The notes: generated from the letters alone by a model not told the origin. A stretch of 64,000 nucleotides of DNA from Enterovibrio norvegicus FF-33 (GCF_000286835.2 NZ_AJYD02000013.1:825698-889697); one strand, 5' to 3'. Shown: positions 52,982 through 63,370, numbered from the stretch's first letter. Numbers and translations are program-made.

Positions 52982-55519
52982 TTAATTTAGCTGCGGTAGT
53001 TCAGTCGCATAGCGATTGTAAAGCGGTGCCCATCCAGGTGCTTTGATCTCCTGCTTCACAGAACCACGGTTGGTGTACCAACGCGTATCAACATCCACTA
53101 CATTGTCGTAAAATACTCGCTCTGTCACTTTACATGCTTGGAATGTCCCAGCTGGCACAGTAACGTCAAATTTCCCTTCATAGGTTTCAGTGAAATCAAT
53201 CGGCATGAACGTTAAATCGTCAAACGATCCCCCCCCTGCTTCAGCCATCGCCTTGATATCATTCATGCTAACATTATCAAACATATAGCTATTTGGTGTA
53301 TTCAGCTGTTTATCAGAATTCTCAACCATGTTAGGTAGGATTGCTCTTGCAGCTCCCCAATAACCATAGTTACCCTCAGCATCGAGACCTTCTTGGCCAT
53401 AGTACGAATTAGCATCATGGTATGACGCTTCCATACTGAGCAATTGACCATCAATGTTGTAGGACGAAAACAATGTCTTCATCAATTTGCCGTCAGTCGC
53501 CTCAACCCATGAAGGCATATCTGTAATATTGGTATATTCCGACAACCATGAGAAGTTAGCACCTAGGTATTTGAAGGTTTCCACATAGTCTCGAGTTTCG
53601 TAACCAAACTCTGTGAAGACTTTTTTGTTTGACTCATATTTCGTGATATCGCCGACTTTCTGCACATAGCCCGCATCTGGCAAACTCACCAAACATGCTT
53701 CTAAAGTCAATGGATAGCTGATGTTATCAATAAAAATTGGCAATGCGTTTGCACCAAACACATACTCATCGAACGATGTGCCTTCTTCTTGCCAAACAAT
53801 ACGGACAAAATCATTCACTACTGAGAAATATGCAGTATTGTCGTCGGTATTAAAGTTGTTCCAAGTGAGTTCATTGTGTTGAGCCACCCCAGTAGGCGCA
53901 GAGATTTTCCTTAACACTTTCCCATGAACTTCTTGGTCTTTCCAAGCACCATTAGCAAAATGTTCTAGATTGCCAGAGCCAAAATTATAGAGATAATATT
54001 TCACTGCGCCAATTTCCAACAACTCAGCCATAATTGCCCCACCCGGGACACCAACCATGGATACCATTCCGTTGACTGAAACACCTGGTTCTGCTGAGAT
54101 TAATTGGTTTAACGTTTGCGCCCGTGTTGAAGCCCCTTCAATGTAAACAGAGTTACACATGTCACCTCGAGTTTGTTTTTCCTCTTCGGTACACCAATCA
54201 CCTGCGTTAAAACTAAAGTATGAACTCGTAACGTCTTCCATTTTTAGTTTATATGCGACGGTATTTGCAGGGAACTTTAGGTCGGAAGGCAATACTGAAT
54301 CCCATGTTCCGGATTCTGAATCTGCGGTTTTAGCCACAATGGTTGCAACATTTAGCCCAGACACATCAACTTTTTTAGTTTTCACTTTGATTGAAAGTTC
54401 TGGTGTAGCAGTTACTAAAACTTCATGGCCATCCGTGTCTGTATGTATGCCGACAATTTCGTCACTTGCAGCGCTCCAGCCTTTATCAGTGAGAATGTAC
54501 TGAAGGTTAGAATCTGACACATTCAATTCAAAATCAGTCAAATCAGCGGTCGACGAGTACTCTTCGTCAGTCACAGCGCCTTCAACATCAGCTTTTAATG
54601 TGCCATATTCCAAAACAGGCACTTTGCCATCTTCTTTGTCACCACCTAACCACAACAATCCTTCATTTTTCATCAGGTCAACTAAGCTCGTTGCCTCGGT
54701 ATTACGGTCAGCATTGTTAGCATCGATTTTGTCTTTAATATTGCCAGCCGATACATCAACCTTGTCTTTGGCTGAAGTTGCCGCATCATCGGCATTAAAA
54801 TCGCCATCAGGCGTATTCTCGACGTCAGCGACGATGTCAGAAACAACTTTACTGACTTCTTCGTTTATTACGTTGATAAGATCAGCGTCAGAAACACCAT
54901 TATTTGCGGCTTCATCTTTTAGCTCATCAAGTTTAGTCGCAATGACACGCGCTGTTACTTGGGCCACTCTATGAAGCTTTTTCAACTCGTCTTTCTTCGT
55001 GTCGTCGGCCTGACCCGCAATATAGTCTTGTGTAATATCTAAATCTGTACCCAATAAGCCTTGAATGGTCGTTACCGCCTCTTCTGGCGTGCCACCTTTT
55101 TCAATTTCATTTTGGATTAGCGTTGTAATTGGACTCACGAACTCTGATGCGGCAGGCGCAGTCAATTTATAACTTTTTACGATGGCAACACCAGGCTCAT
55201 CGCTATCTGTTGTTTTACCTGCGATAACTTCAACAAGTAGAGGGGATGCATCAATTTGCTCTTGAGTTGCAACTAGCGAGAAACCGCCACTTTGATCGGT
55301 AACCGCTGACGGTTCGCCATCATCACATGATTTATTTTGATCAAGATCTAAACAGACGAGGGCATCTTGGAGATATCCATCTGCAGCTTTACCATTCAAT
55401 GTTTCGCCCACTGATGGCGAAGGATCGGCCGTTGTGTTACCAGATGAAGATGAGTCGCCGCCACATGCTGTTAATGAACCAGCAATCAATGTGGCAAGTA
55501 GCGCCTTTTGAAAAGTCAT
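52982..55519 (-). CDS. Large unrecognised lipoprotein
   Basis: An 845-residue exported protein with a lipoprotein signal and lipobox LTAC (Cys19), followed by a GGDSSSSGNT linker. Next comes a short segment with DGYLQDALVCLDLDQNKSCD, an acidic calcium-binding-like pattern seen at the start of many marine lipoproteins. A helical alanine/aspartate-rich region (about 110-280) follows, then a large beta-rich region with aromatic residues that I cannot assign. The ATG at 55519 is chosen over an upstream TTG because GGGGGAAATATTA precedes it. It shares a terminator with corA. The function is unknown; surface or periplasmic binding is a guess. Confidence 0.75.
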   Translation of the reverse strand: MTFQKALLATLIAGSLTACGGDSSSSGNTTADPSPSVGETLNGKAADGYLQDALVCLDLDQNKSCDDGEPSAVTDQSGGFSLVATQEQIDASPLLVEVIAGKTTDSDEPGVAIVKSYKLTAPAASEFVSPITTLIQNEIEKGGTPEEAVTTIQGLLGTDLDITQDYIAGQADDTKKDELKKLHRVAQVTARVIATKLDELKDEAANNGVSDADLINVINEEVSKVVSDIVADVENTPDGDFNADDAATSAKDKVDVSAGNIKDKIDANNADRNTEATSLVDLMKNEGLLWLGGDKEDGKVPVLEYGTLKADVEGAVTDEEYSSTADLTDFELNVSDSNLQYILTDKGWSAASDEIVGIHTDTDGHEVLVTATPELSIKVKTKKVDVSGLNVATIVAKTADSESGTWDSVLPSDLKFPANTVAYKLKMEDVTSSYFSFNAGDWCTEEEKQTRGDMCNSVYIEGASTRAQTLNQLISAEPGVSVNGMVSMVGVPGGAIMAELLEIGAVKYYLYNFGSGNLEHFANGAWKDQEVHGKVLRKISAPTGVAQHNELTWNNFNTDDNTAYFSVVNDFVRIVWQEEGTSFDEYVFGANALPIFIDNISYPLTLEACLVSLPDAGYVQKVGDITKYESNKKVFTEFGYETRDYVETFKYLGANFSWLSEYTNITDMPSWVEATDGKLMKTLFSSYNIDGQLLSMEASYHDANSYYGQEGLDAEGNYGYWGAARAILPNMVENSDKQLNTPNSYMFDNVSMNDIKAMAEAGGGSFDDLTFMPIDFTETYEGKFDVTVPAGTFQACKVTERVFYDNVVDVDTRWYTNRGSVKQEIKAPGWAPLYNRYATELPQLN

Positions 55520-55841
55520 TAATATTTCCCCCAACAGAGTTGTTTGATAGCAGTCATTTATCCACTACCACTTAAATCGCAATCAGTTTCGAGGGTTTTA
55601 ATTAAGGTGTAATGAACAACAAAAACAATTGCGAGTCATCACACCCTTGGCAATCCAAAAGTGTTAAATTTGCTGAAAAAATACCGCACTCAAATGTAAT
55701 CAGGTTTGATATTTTCAACATTCAATATTCACCACAATGCAATGTCATGAGGTCTGTTCATTTGTAGCACAAATACAACGACATGTTTTTTGTGTTTAGA
55801 TGGTTTACACGTCATTCAATGTGTTTCTTTCGGTATAACAA
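55520..55841. other. Region upstream of the lipoprotein gene and downstream of the flg operon
   Basis: AT-rich spacer between two minus-strand genes; it should hold the promoter of the lipoprotein gene. ATTTGT-AGC-ACAAAT (55760-55774) is a small dyad. No clear terminator for the flg operon and no sigma-54 site were seen. Confidence 0.4.
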
Positions 55842-56882
55842 CTACTTCAACAACGCCACCACACTATGTCGTTTCACGTTAGCTTGGGCATTCAGTGCTT
55901 CAAAAGTCTTGGTAAATTGACCTGACGATGCATGAAGCTGGGCGAGTTTTTGGTTCACATCGTCGATTTTTATCGCAGGTTCTTGTTGGTGTAGGGCGTT
56001 CATTTGGGTGGAGAGTTCGTTGTGAAAGGCACGCGCGTCTTCCAGGCCCGCGTGGACCTGTCGAATGTGCTGATTCACACGCGCGATGGTCTTTTTGATG
56101 CCGTCACGTCCACTTAAATCAAAGCTCAGTTCTGCGATGCCTTCTGGGTCAGGTTTCAATGTCAGCGTATTCGGTTGCCCCGCCGGAAAACGATAGCCCT
56201 GCCCTGTCACCATGACTTTTTGTTGCATCTGGCTGTAAGCCGATTCTTGCGCTTCAAACAAGATGGTTCCGTCGTTGGCCAGTGACGCTCGCATGCCCAT
56301 TGGGATCAGGCTGCGATCCAATATTTTGATGGTTTTGTTGCCGTCTGACACCCCATCAAATGGGATCATCACAGATTGACCTTGCGGAAAATCGAGACGA
56401 ATTTGTTCTGCGCGCTCGCTGAGGCGGTTCACATTCAGCCCTGGGATTGAAAAGCGGCGAATGTCCGCGCTATCAAGCTTCACGCGCAGTTCATTGTCCA
56501 CCACGCGTTTGCCGTCAAAACGGGCTTGCTGGAGCGTATTTTCGATACTCTTTTTGCTTTGCGCGAGCGTGTCTTTCAGGGTTGGTGTATTTTGCACGCC
56601 GTGTGTCATGGCCTGTGTCAGACCGCTTTTCATCTTGCTGAGTTCTTTGCCCACCTGTTGCAACGATTTAGATGCAATCTGCACCGACGTGGCATGCTGT
56701 TGGCCTTGCGCCAAGCGCATTGTAGAAACGGAATAGGCTGACGTAGTGTCAGCCTTGGTGTTTGGATATTGCTGGGGTTGAATACTGCCTTGGTCTGGCG
56801 AGCGTGACGGGGTGATGGATGCCTGCTCATGGCCGGTTAGCCGTATACCATGAGGTCTCACCTCTACCGTACTCATTGCCAT
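55842..56882 (-). CDS. LafW-like flagellar cluster protein
   Basis: A 346-residue protein directly downstream of flgL in the lateral axial operon (17 bases), the place where some lateral systems carry lafW, described as a hook-associated-type protein. It is mostly helical at both ends (SLQQVGKELSKMKSGLTQAM; VNQHIRQVHAGLEDARAFHN), with a middle part that could be a beta domain (FDGKRVVDNELRVKLDSADI, LDFPQGQSVMIPFDG). That plan resembles flagellin-like axial proteins. Identity rests on context and layout, not on clear motifs. AGGAAAACGATTT precedes the ATG. Confidence 0.55.
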   Translation of the reverse strand: MAMSTVEVRPHGIRLTGHEQASITPSRSPDQGSIQPQQYPNTKADTTSAYSVSTMRLAQGQQHATSVQIASKSLQQVGKELSKMKSGLTQAMTHGVQNTPTLKDTLAQSKKSIENTLQQARFDGKRVVDNELRVKLDSADIRRFSIPGLNVNRLSERAEQIRLDFPQGQSVMIPFDGVSDGNKTIKILDRSLIPMGMRASLANDGTILFEAQESAYSQMQQKVMVTGQGYRFPAGQPNTLTLKPDPEGIAELSFDLSGRDGIKKTIARVNQHIRQVHAGLEDARAFHNELSTQMNALHQQEPAIKIDDVNQKLAQLHASSGQFTKTFEALNAQANVKRHSVVALLK

Positions 56883-56899
56883 AAATCGTTTTCCTAGCG

Positions 56900-57796
56900 T
56901 TAGATGCGATCAAACAAGTTGAGATCGTTGATCTTCACATAGCTTGCTTGTGTGGCTTGAAGTGCTGCCATGTAGTTACTCAGGCGTACCGAGGCTTCGC
57001 CGTAATCCAGCGCAGAAATGTCACTGTTCACCTTATCAACGAAGAGCTTATTTTCGCCGTGAGTGCTGTCCATCAAATCAAGGTTATTCAGACGACCACC
57101 TATCTCGGTCATTGCGCCTAAGACGTTACCAGACGTTGCATCAATGGTGCTGATGGTCGCTTCAACCTGATTTCTGAAATCTGCGGTTGGGTTCTTGAAC
57201 TCTTCAATCAGGGAATCGATTTGATTTAATACATTGGTGCCGCCCACATCCATGATGTCTTTGGCGGTCATGTTTGATTCCATGGTGACACCTTTGGCGA
57301 CCGTGACGACGCGTTTGTCGCTGTTACCTTCCACCACATAATCGCCCGTGGCAGTGGAAATGGCGGCTGTATCCGTCTGTGTGCCGGAGAACAGGTAGTG
57401 GCCTTCCTCGTCCTGTGCGTTGAACGACGATGCCACGGAATCACGTAGGCTCTCCAATTCGGTGATCATGCCTGCGCGATCTTCGTCAGTCAGCGTACCA
57501 TTCGCGCCCCAAAGCACCAGATCACGCATGCTTTTCATGCTTTCATTCACCGAATCCAAATACACTTCCTGACTGGAAAGCGTGGTTTTCACGTTGGCGA
57601 TATTGGTCTGATACTGAGAAATCGCCGCACCTTCACGTTCAAGGTTCAGCAGTTTGATCGAGGCCATTGGATCGTCGGACAATTTGGTAAGGCGGTCTGA
57701 CGTTGCCATTTGTTGAAGTACAGTGCCTAGCCCTGCATTGTTCATTTGCAGGCTCTGAAGCATCATTTGACTGAATTGGGTATCACTGACTCTCAT
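56900..57796 (-). CDS. flgL: Lateral flagellar hook-filament junction protein FlgL
   Basis: A 298-residue hook-associated protein 3. The flagellin-like N-terminal helices (MRVSDTQFSQMMLQSLQMNN, LTKLSDDPMASIKLLNLERE) and the C-terminal helix (SVRLSNYMAALQATQASYVK, INDLNLFDRI) are clear. The middle has EEGHYLFSGTQTDT, an FlgL signature. TTAGGAGAAGAGT precedes the ATG. Confidence 0.95.
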   Translation of the reverse strand: MRVSDTQFSQMMLQSLQMNNAGLGTVLQQMATSDRLTKLSDDPMASIKLLNLEREGAAISQYQTNIANVKTTLSSQEVYLDSVNESMKSMRDLVLWGANGTLTDEDRAGMITELESLRDSVASSFNAQDEEGHYLFSGTQTDTAAISTATGDYVVEGNSDKRVVTVAKGVTMESNMTAKDIMDVGGTNVLNQIDSLIEEFKNPTADFRNQVEATISTIDATSGNVLGAMTEIGGRLNNLDLMDSTHGENKLFVDKVNSDISALDYGEASVRLSNYMAALQATQASYVKINDLNLFDRI

Positions 57797-57819
57797 ACTC
57801 TTCTCCTAAACCTAAACCG

Positions 57820-59193
57820 TTAGAACAACTGCAAGACTGAATTGAACAGCTCGTTGGCGGTGCTGATCACTTTCATGTTGGCGTTATGGGCATTGGCGAA
57901 CGTCATCACGTTGCCCGCTTCTTCATCGCTACTGACTGCGCTGAGGTTGTTGCGTTGCGCCAGTGCTTGCTGGTTCATGTCTAATTTGGCTTCATAATCC
58001 GAATGTGCCTGACGTGCTTTTATCGCGGTTTCACCCACCATGGCGGTGAATGCATCGTTCAAGGACACATTGCCAAATCCCGTCACATCAACAGGCTTAT
58101 TGCTGATTTCAATCAAGCGCTTCAACACATCACTGTTACCCGGCGTGCCGTCGCTAGACAGCGCCAATTCACTCGAGGTGATATCGGTGATCGTGAGACT
58201 CGCGGCAGGATTAGACGGGTCGTAACTAAATAGCGGTGTCCCTGCATCGCCATTTAAATCCGTGCCAGTTGCTAGCACAGTATTGAATTCATCAGCCAAT
58301 GCGCGTGCCATGTCGTTGATGGCAACTTGATTGGGTTTAAGTACCTCGGTTTGGTAATCATTGAGTGCGCCGAGCTGGCCACCTACTGAGCCACTGATAG
58401 CAAAGCTCTGCTTACCAAATTCAACCTGCAAACTGGCCATATAGCTGTCATTCGGATCGGGGATCGCTTTTAGCTGACCCGCCTCACCGCCCATCACCAA
58501 AGGTTGGCCTGATGCTAATGTCACTTGAACCGTGCCATCTCCTTGTTCGGTGGTTTTCACTTCCATGACGGTAGAAAGCTCACCAATCAGCAGATCTCGG
58601 GTATCCAATAACTGCGCTGAATGACCGCCCGCACCTTTCATTTCCATGATTTGCTGATTAACCGCAGCAATATTACCGAGCAAGCTGTTGGCATGCGAAA
58701 CCGCGGCGGTGCGCTGGTCACTCATGTCTTTGTGTTGATGATGCAGGGCATCGTTGAGTGCATTGAAGCGTCGAGATAAGGCTTCAGCTTCGTTGATGAT
58801 TTGCTGACGCAAGGGCTGAGATTCTGGTTTGGTGGTAGCGTCATTCAGTGCCGCGAACATCGAATCCAAGCCCGTCGACAGACTAAAGCCATCTGCACCT
58901 AACGTGTTCTCCAGATGCCCCATGCTCGTGGTGTAACCCGCTGCATAAGACGCGGAGCTGTTGGTTGACCAAAGCTGTTTGACCAAAAATCCGTCTGTGA
59001 CACGGCGAATGCTGGTGACTTCCACGCCCATGCCCGCACTTAGCGAATCTTGTTTAGCACCGCCGATTGATGCGGTCAGTGCTTGCTGACGGCTATATCC
59101 CGGTGTGTTGATGTTAGCCACGTTTTGCGCCGTCACTTCCAACGCCACTCGGTTGGCATTCAGACCCGTCATCGCGATATTAATGAGGTTCAT
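57820..59193 (-). CDS. flgK: Lateral flagellar hook-filament junction protein FlgK
   Basis: A 457-residue hook-associated protein 1. The rod/hook-type N-terminus is INIAMTGLNANRVALEVTAQ, then NVANINTPGYSRQQALTAS. The FlgK C-terminus has NNLSAVSSDEEAGNVMTFAN and a final helix MKVISTANELFNSVLQLF. GGAG lies within the last codons of flgJ, so translation is coupled. Confidence 0.95.
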   Translation of the reverse strand: MNLINIAMTGLNANRVALEVTAQNVANINTPGYSRQQALTASIGGAKQDSLSAGMGVEVTSIRRVTDGFLVKQLWSTNSSASYAAGYTTSMGHLENTLGADGFSLSTGLDSMFAALNDATTKPESQPLRQQIINEAEALSRRFNALNDALHHQHKDMSDQRTAAVSHANSLLGNIAAVNQQIMEMKGAGGHSAQLLDTRDLLIGELSTVMEVKTTEQGDGTVQVTLASGQPLVMGGEAGQLKAIPDPNDSYMASLQVEFGKQSFAISGSVGGQLGALNDYQTEVLKPNQVAINDMARALADEFNTVLATGTDLNGDAGTPLFSYDPSNPAASLTITDITSSELALSSDGTPGNSDVLKRLIEISNKPVDVTGFGNVSLNDAFTAMVGETAIKARQAHSDYEAKLDMNQQALAQRNNLSAVSSDEEAGNVMTFANAHNANMKVISTANELFNSVLQLF

Positions 59194-59841
59194 CTACAGC
59201 TCCATTTTTCTTATTAGCGGCTGTGAAAACGCGGTGGTTGTGCCCACGTCGTTGCGCTGTTGGTTAACTGAGGCGACGTTTACATCGGCATTGTTAAGGC
59301 TGTTACAGCGATTAAAATTGGGCGCAATGTGAGCTTGTGATCTTGCTTCCGCCTTGATGACACAAAACTCGTCGTTGGCGGCCAAATTGTGTGTTTCTTT
59401 CATGCCGTCGCTATTAATGCCGATCTTTGATAACGCTATCACGTTGGCATCTGCCTTCGTCTTAGCGGCTCGTTGTTCAACACTGCCTTGCAACGAAACA
59501 CCATTGGCTTGCATGGCAGCAGGGCCAAGCTGTTTGACTAACATGTCCGCGATACCGGCACTTTGTTTTCTCGACATTTCAATCGCGAGCTGACCGTCGT
59601 ACATATCGCGAAACACGCCGTATTGCTGGCTCGAAAATGGGCTGTCTTCGTCTGCCAATACATCGCTACTGCTGCGCATCTGGCGTAACACCAGTTGCAA
59701 GAACATAGCTTCAAACTGCCCTGCCACTTCTTTTAGTGCCCCTTGCTGATCGGCACTGTGTTTGATTTTCGCCAAGGCACTGTTGTCGTGATAAAGCATT
59801 GAGCTCATTCGTGTCTGATCGTGCAACCCTTCTACTTTCAT
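59194..59841 (-). CDS. flgJ: Lateral flagellar rod protein FlgJ without muramidase domain
   Basis: A 215-residue protein. Only the N-terminal rod-binding/capping domain is recognisable (LKEVAGQFEAMFLQLVLRQM, SSQQYGVFRDMYDGQLAIEM, GIADMLVKQLGP; about 30-110). Typical enterobacterial and polar-flagellar FlgJ is about 310 residues, with a C-terminal glucosaminidase domain; here the last 100 residues are polar and lack it. A separate muramidase would be needed for rod passage. AAGGAGCCGATA precedes the ATG. Confidence 0.9.
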   Translation of the reverse strand: MKVEGLHDQTRMSSMLYHDNSALAKIKHSADQQGALKEVAGQFEAMFLQLVLRQMRSSSDVLADEDSPFSSQQYGVFRDMYDGQLAIEMSRKQSAGIADMLVKQLGPAAMQANGVSLQGSVEQRAAKTKADANVIALSKIGINSDGMKETHNLAANDEFCVIKAEARSQAHIAPNFNRCNSLNNADVNVASVNQQRNDVGTTTAFSQPLIRKMEL

Positions 59842-59851
59842 TATCGGCTCC

Positions 59852-61021
59852 TTAAATCACGACCAGTTCAGCACTGAGCGCACCCGCTTCGTGCAATGCT
59901 TGCAGAATGGACATCAGATCAGTCGGGGTCGCGCCGAGACTGTTCACAGCACCCACGATGGTATTGAGATCCGTGCCTGGCGGCCAAATCACCATTTGCG
60001 CCTGATCTTCATTGATATCAATTTCAGAGTTATCGACCGTGACCGTTTCGCCATCGGCAAAAGCATTGGGCTGGCTTACCTGTTGGGTTTCTGAAATGGT
60101 CACCGTCAGGTTGCCGTGACTCACCGCCGCTTCGCCAACTTTCACGTTTTGACCGATCACCACTGTGCCCGTGCGAGAGTTGAATACCACGCGTGCGGGC
60201 TTGCGACCTTGTGCCACGCTCATTTCCTCTAGCATGGACAGCATGATCACGCGCTGCTGCGTGTCTTTGGGCGCACGCATTTCCACGCGTGCATTGTTGA
60301 TGGCCATCGCCACATCTGGACCAAACGTGGTGTTGATTTCTCGAGCGATATTTTTAGCCGTGGTGAAGCTTGCTTTGCGCAGGTTCAACGTCACTTTTTC
60401 GCGTTCGTTAAAATCAGACGGTATTTCACGTTCCATGGTGGCACCGTTTGGAATACGGCCAGTGGTTGGGGTATTAACCGTGGTTTTCGAACCGCTGCGC
60501 CCTTCTGCTGTCACGCCTCCCACCACCACGTTGCCTTGTGCCACGGCGTACACCTCGCCATCAACGCCACGCAATGGCGTGAGAAGCAAGGTGCCACCAC
60601 GAAGGCTTTTGGCATCGCCAATTGAGGAGACGACAATGTTGATCGCCTGACCTGAGCCTACATTTGGGTCGACGACGGCAGTGACACTCACTGAGGCCAC
60701 ATTGCGCAGTTTCGGATCGGTATTGGCATCAATTTGCACACCAAACTGGCGCAGCATGTTAGTAATGGATTGAGACGTGAATTTGACCTGGTTACGGTCA
60801 CCCTGCCCGTCTAAGCCCACCACTAAGCCATAACCAACCAATTGGTTTTGACGAATGCCCTGAATATCGACCAAATCCATGATCGGGGTTTTGATTTCCG
60901 TTTTTCCGCCTTCTGTATTGCCGTTTTGAGCAAACTTAACATCTTGAGCAAAGGTCATTGCCGAGATGCCCAGAGACAAAAACAGTAGCAGAGACGAAAA
61001 TATCGTATTGCGTTGATTCAT
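59852..61021 (-). CDS. flgI: Lateral flagellar P-ring protein FlgI
   Basis: A 389-residue periplasmic ring protein. The signal peptide ([19 protein letters not shown]) is followed by [60 protein letters not shown] and the C-terminal [20 protein letters not shown]. The start is the ATG at 61021, whose A overlaps the flgH stop (TAATG); an upstream ATG at 61036 lacks a ribosome site. Bases 60233-60278 of this gene recur exactly at the window end. Confidence 0.96.
   Translation of the reverse strand: MNQRNTIFSSLLLFLSLGISAMTFAQDVKFAQNGNTEGGKTEIKTPIMDLVDIQGIRQNQLVGYGLVVGLDGQGDRNQVKFTSQSITNMLRQFGVQIDANTDPKLRNVASVSVTAVVDPNVGSGQAINIVVSSIGDAKSLRGGTLLLTPLRGVDGEVYAVAQGNVVVGGVTAEGRSGSKTTVNTPTTGRIPNGATMEREIPSDFNEREKVTLNLRKASFTTAKNIAREINTTFGPDVAMAINNARVEMRAPKDTQQRVIMLSMLEEMSVAQGRKPARVVFNSRTGTVVIGQNVKVGEAAVSHGNLTVTISETQQVSQPNAFADGETVTVDNSEIDINEDQAQMVIWPPGTDLNTIVGAVNSLGATPTDLMSILQALHEAGALSAELVVI
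60233..60278 (-). repeat. flgI: flgI segment duplicated at the right edge of the window
   Basis: These 46 bases are identical, in the same orientation, to 63955-64000. The match stops at 60232/63954 and runs off the window on the other side. Confidence 0.98.
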
Positions 61022-61710
61022 TAAAACGGCACCCATGGCGAGTTGAAGAATTGCGTCATCCAGCCAGAAGCATTGCTATCAGCCAATGCACCACGTCCCG
61101 CATAGGTAATGCGAGCATCACCGATTCGCAGGGAGGAAATCTGATTGCTGCGGTTGATATCATCCACACGAACAATGCCCGTCAGGCGAATAAACTCGTC
61201 GCCTTGATTTAAGCGCAGCCACTTTTCGCCATTAATGCGAAGTACACCGTTGGGCATGACCTCATGCACCGTCACCGTGATCGCTCCTTGCAATTTATTG
61301 CCTTGAGAACTCGATGCACTGCCATCAAAGTTTCGGTCTGCATCAATATTCACCGCCGCACCATCGAGAGTATTAGAGCCAAAGATAGGCGCAGCAAAAC
61401 CCACACCCGCGCTTTTTCCGAAGCTGGTGTCGGCTTTTTTGCGCGACTCGGTTTCTTCCGACAGCAAGACAGTCAAGATATCGCCGACGCGATAAGCGCG
61501 GCGATCCTGAAACAGCGTCATGCTGTATTGATGACGATAAAGGCTGCCGTCTTTCGCTTCGGGTAACGAGTAATCCAATACTGGCGGGGCATACTCTTCC
61601 GCATCCGGTTTTGGTGGCGTGAATTCCTGACGGCCTGCACAACCTGTCAGCAATATCATCACCAGCAACCCACTCATAGAAAGCCATTTCATTGCGCTAT
61701 CCTTCATCAT
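61021..61710 (-). CDS. flgH: Lateral flagellar L-ring protein FlgH
   Basis: A 229-residue outer membrane lipoprotein. The lipobox is LLTGC (Cys24). FlgH signatures: [40 protein letters not shown], and the C-terminal [54 protein letters not shown]. Several starts are possible (GTG 61716 and 61713, ATG 61710 and 61707). The ATG at 61710 has AGAAAGAG at a good distance. Confidence 0.95.
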   Translation of the reverse strand: MMKDSAMKWLSMSGLLVMILLTGCAGRQEFTPPKPDAEEYAPPVLDYSLPEAKDGSLYRHQYSMTLFQDRRAYRVGDILTVLLSEETESRKKADTSFGKSAGVGFAAPIFGSNTLDGAAVNIDADRNFDGSASSSQGNKLQGAITVTVHEVMPNGVLRINGEKWLRLNQGDEFIRLTGIVRVDDINRSNQISSLRIGDARITYAGRGALADSNASGWMTQFFNSPWVPF

Positions 61711-61812
61711 CACCACTCTTTCTGTTTCACCGTTCGCGCGCTTTTCTTTTATTGACGCGATTGCTAATGCGCTTGTTAACGTAATAGCTAGTGAGATTAC
61801 TGTCCTAACTGA

Positions 61813-62598
61813 CTAAATCGACTGCGCAACAAACTTGAGCATGTCGTCTGCGGCCGACACCACTTTGGCGTTCATCTCATATGCACGTTGCGTCGTGATC
61901 ATGTCGACCATCTCTTCCACCACTTGCACGTTTGAACCTTCCAGTGCGCCTTGCTTGATGCTGCCCGCGCCGTCTTCACCCGCGATCAGTTCTTCCGCTA
62001 AACCACTGGCTTCGGTTTCACGAAACAAGTTGCCGCCGACGGCTTCTAGACCGGCTGGGTTAATGAATTTGGCCAACGTGATTTGACCGATATTTTGTGG
62101 CGCAGGATCGCCCGCGGTGGTCACTGACACGTTGCCATCGACACCGACGGATACAGATACCGCGTTATCTGGGATCTGCACTTGTGGTTCTAATGGCAAA
62201 CCCTGACTGTTCACCATCAAACCTTCCGAATTAACGTGAAACTGGCCGTTTCGGGAATACGTGATCTGGCCGTCTGAGTTTTCAATCTGGAAAAACCCTT
62301 GACCCATCACAGCCAAATCCAGTTCCTGACTGGTGTTTTGTGTGTTGCCTTGAGTGAAGACTTTTTGCGTCCCCACCACGCGCACACCGCTGCCCAACTG
62401 CACACCTGTCGGCAGTTGGTTAATGTCGTCCACTTGCGCGCCGGGCTGACGTTGAATGCTGTAGAACAGATCTTCAAACACCACGCGATCACGCTTAAAG
62501 CCGACCGTATTGACGTTTGCCAAGTTGTTAGAAATGGCAGTCATCTTGGTGTCCTGCGCCGCCATCCCCGTTTTACTTACCCATAATGATGAGTGCAT
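61813..62598 (-). CDS. flgG: Lateral flagellar distal rod protein FlgG
   Basis: A 261-residue rod protein of the usual length. It starts SLWVSKTGMAAQDTKMTAIS then NNLANVNTVGFKRDRVVFED, and ends LEGSNVQVVEEMVDMITTQR, AYEMNAKVVSAADDMLKFVA. GATAGGAGAAAAAGCA precedes the ATG. A 96-base gap to flgH contains no ORF. Confidence 0.96.
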   Translation of the reverse strand: MHSSLWVSKTGMAAQDTKMTAISNNLANVNTVGFKRDRVVFEDLFYSIQRQPGAQVDDINQLPTGVQLGSGVRVVGTQKVFTQGNTQNTSQELDLAVMGQGFFQIENSDGQITYSRNGQFHVNSEGLMVNSQGLPLEPQVQIPDNAVSVSVGVDGNVSVTTAGDPAPQNIGQITLAKFINPAGLEAVGGNLFRETEASGLAEELIAGEDGAGSIKQGALEGSNVQVVEEMVDMITTQRAYEMNAKVVSAADDMLKFVAQSI

Positions 62599-62624
62599 TG
62601 CTTTTTCTCCTATCGCGGCGTGAG

Positions 62625-63359
62625 TTAACGCGCCGCCATCAATTTGTTGCCAGCCTGTGCCAATGTTTCTGCGGTTTTCATCATGCGTATTTGCATCTCG
62701 AAGTTACGCGTCAGCGACATAACCCCAACCAGTTCATCAATGGCAGACACGTTACTGCCTTCAATGTGTTCAGATGCCACTTGCACCCTTGGGTCGACAT
62801 CAAACGGCGCACCATCAATGCTGTGCAACAAGCTGTCGCTTTCTTTTTGAATCTGTCTGATATCAGGGTTGACCAGTTTCAGTGCGCCCACTTGAATTTC
62901 CGCACCGCCACCCGGCGGCACGACTGAGACCAAACCGCGCTCACTGATCTGAACTTTCTGATAATCCGGCAATACCAATGCGCCGCCACCCGCATCCAGC
63001 ACCGGAAAACCGTTAACGCTCAATGCGCCAAAGTTATCGACCTTAATGTTGCCCGCGCGGGTATAGGCTTCGTTACCTGCTGGCGTTTGCAGCGCCATAA
63101 AGCCATCACCCATGATCGCCACGTCGAGCGAACGTCCGGTTTTGGTTACATCTCCAGAATCAAAGCGCGTCATGGCGGAGTTAGTGACCGCCAAGGTGCG
63201 GCCATCAAATCCCGCGCCTTTCACTTCGACACTTTGCATACGCTCCATGTCAGCGCGAAAGCCTGCGGTATCGGCATTCGACAAGTTGTTAGAGCGAACC
63301 TGCTGCGCTTTCAACACACGGCTTGCGCCTGAGGTTGCGGTAAATAGCAAACTATCCAT
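62625..63359 (-). CDS. flgF: Lateral flagellar proximal rod protein FlgF
   Basis: A 244-residue rod protein. N-terminus LLFTATSGASRVLKAQQVRS, NNLSNADTAGFRADMERMQS; C-terminus LEGSNVSAIDELVGVMSLTR, NFEMQIRMMKTAETLAQAGN. Length is typical. AACGGAGCGCAGC precedes the ATG. Confidence 0.95.
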   Translation of the reverse strand: MDSLLFTATSGASRVLKAQQVRSNNLSNADTAGFRADMERMQSVEVKGAGFDGRTLAVTNSAMTRFDSGDVTKTGRSLDVAIMGDGFMALQTPAGNEAYTRAGNIKVDNFGALSVNGFPVLDAGGGALVLPDYQKVQISERGLVSVVPPGGGAEIQVGALKLVNPDIRQIQKESDSLLHSIDGAPFDVDPRVQVASEHIEGSNVSAIDELVGVMSLTRNFEMQIRMMKTAETLAQAGNKLMAAR

Positions 63360-63370
63360 GCTGCGCTCCG

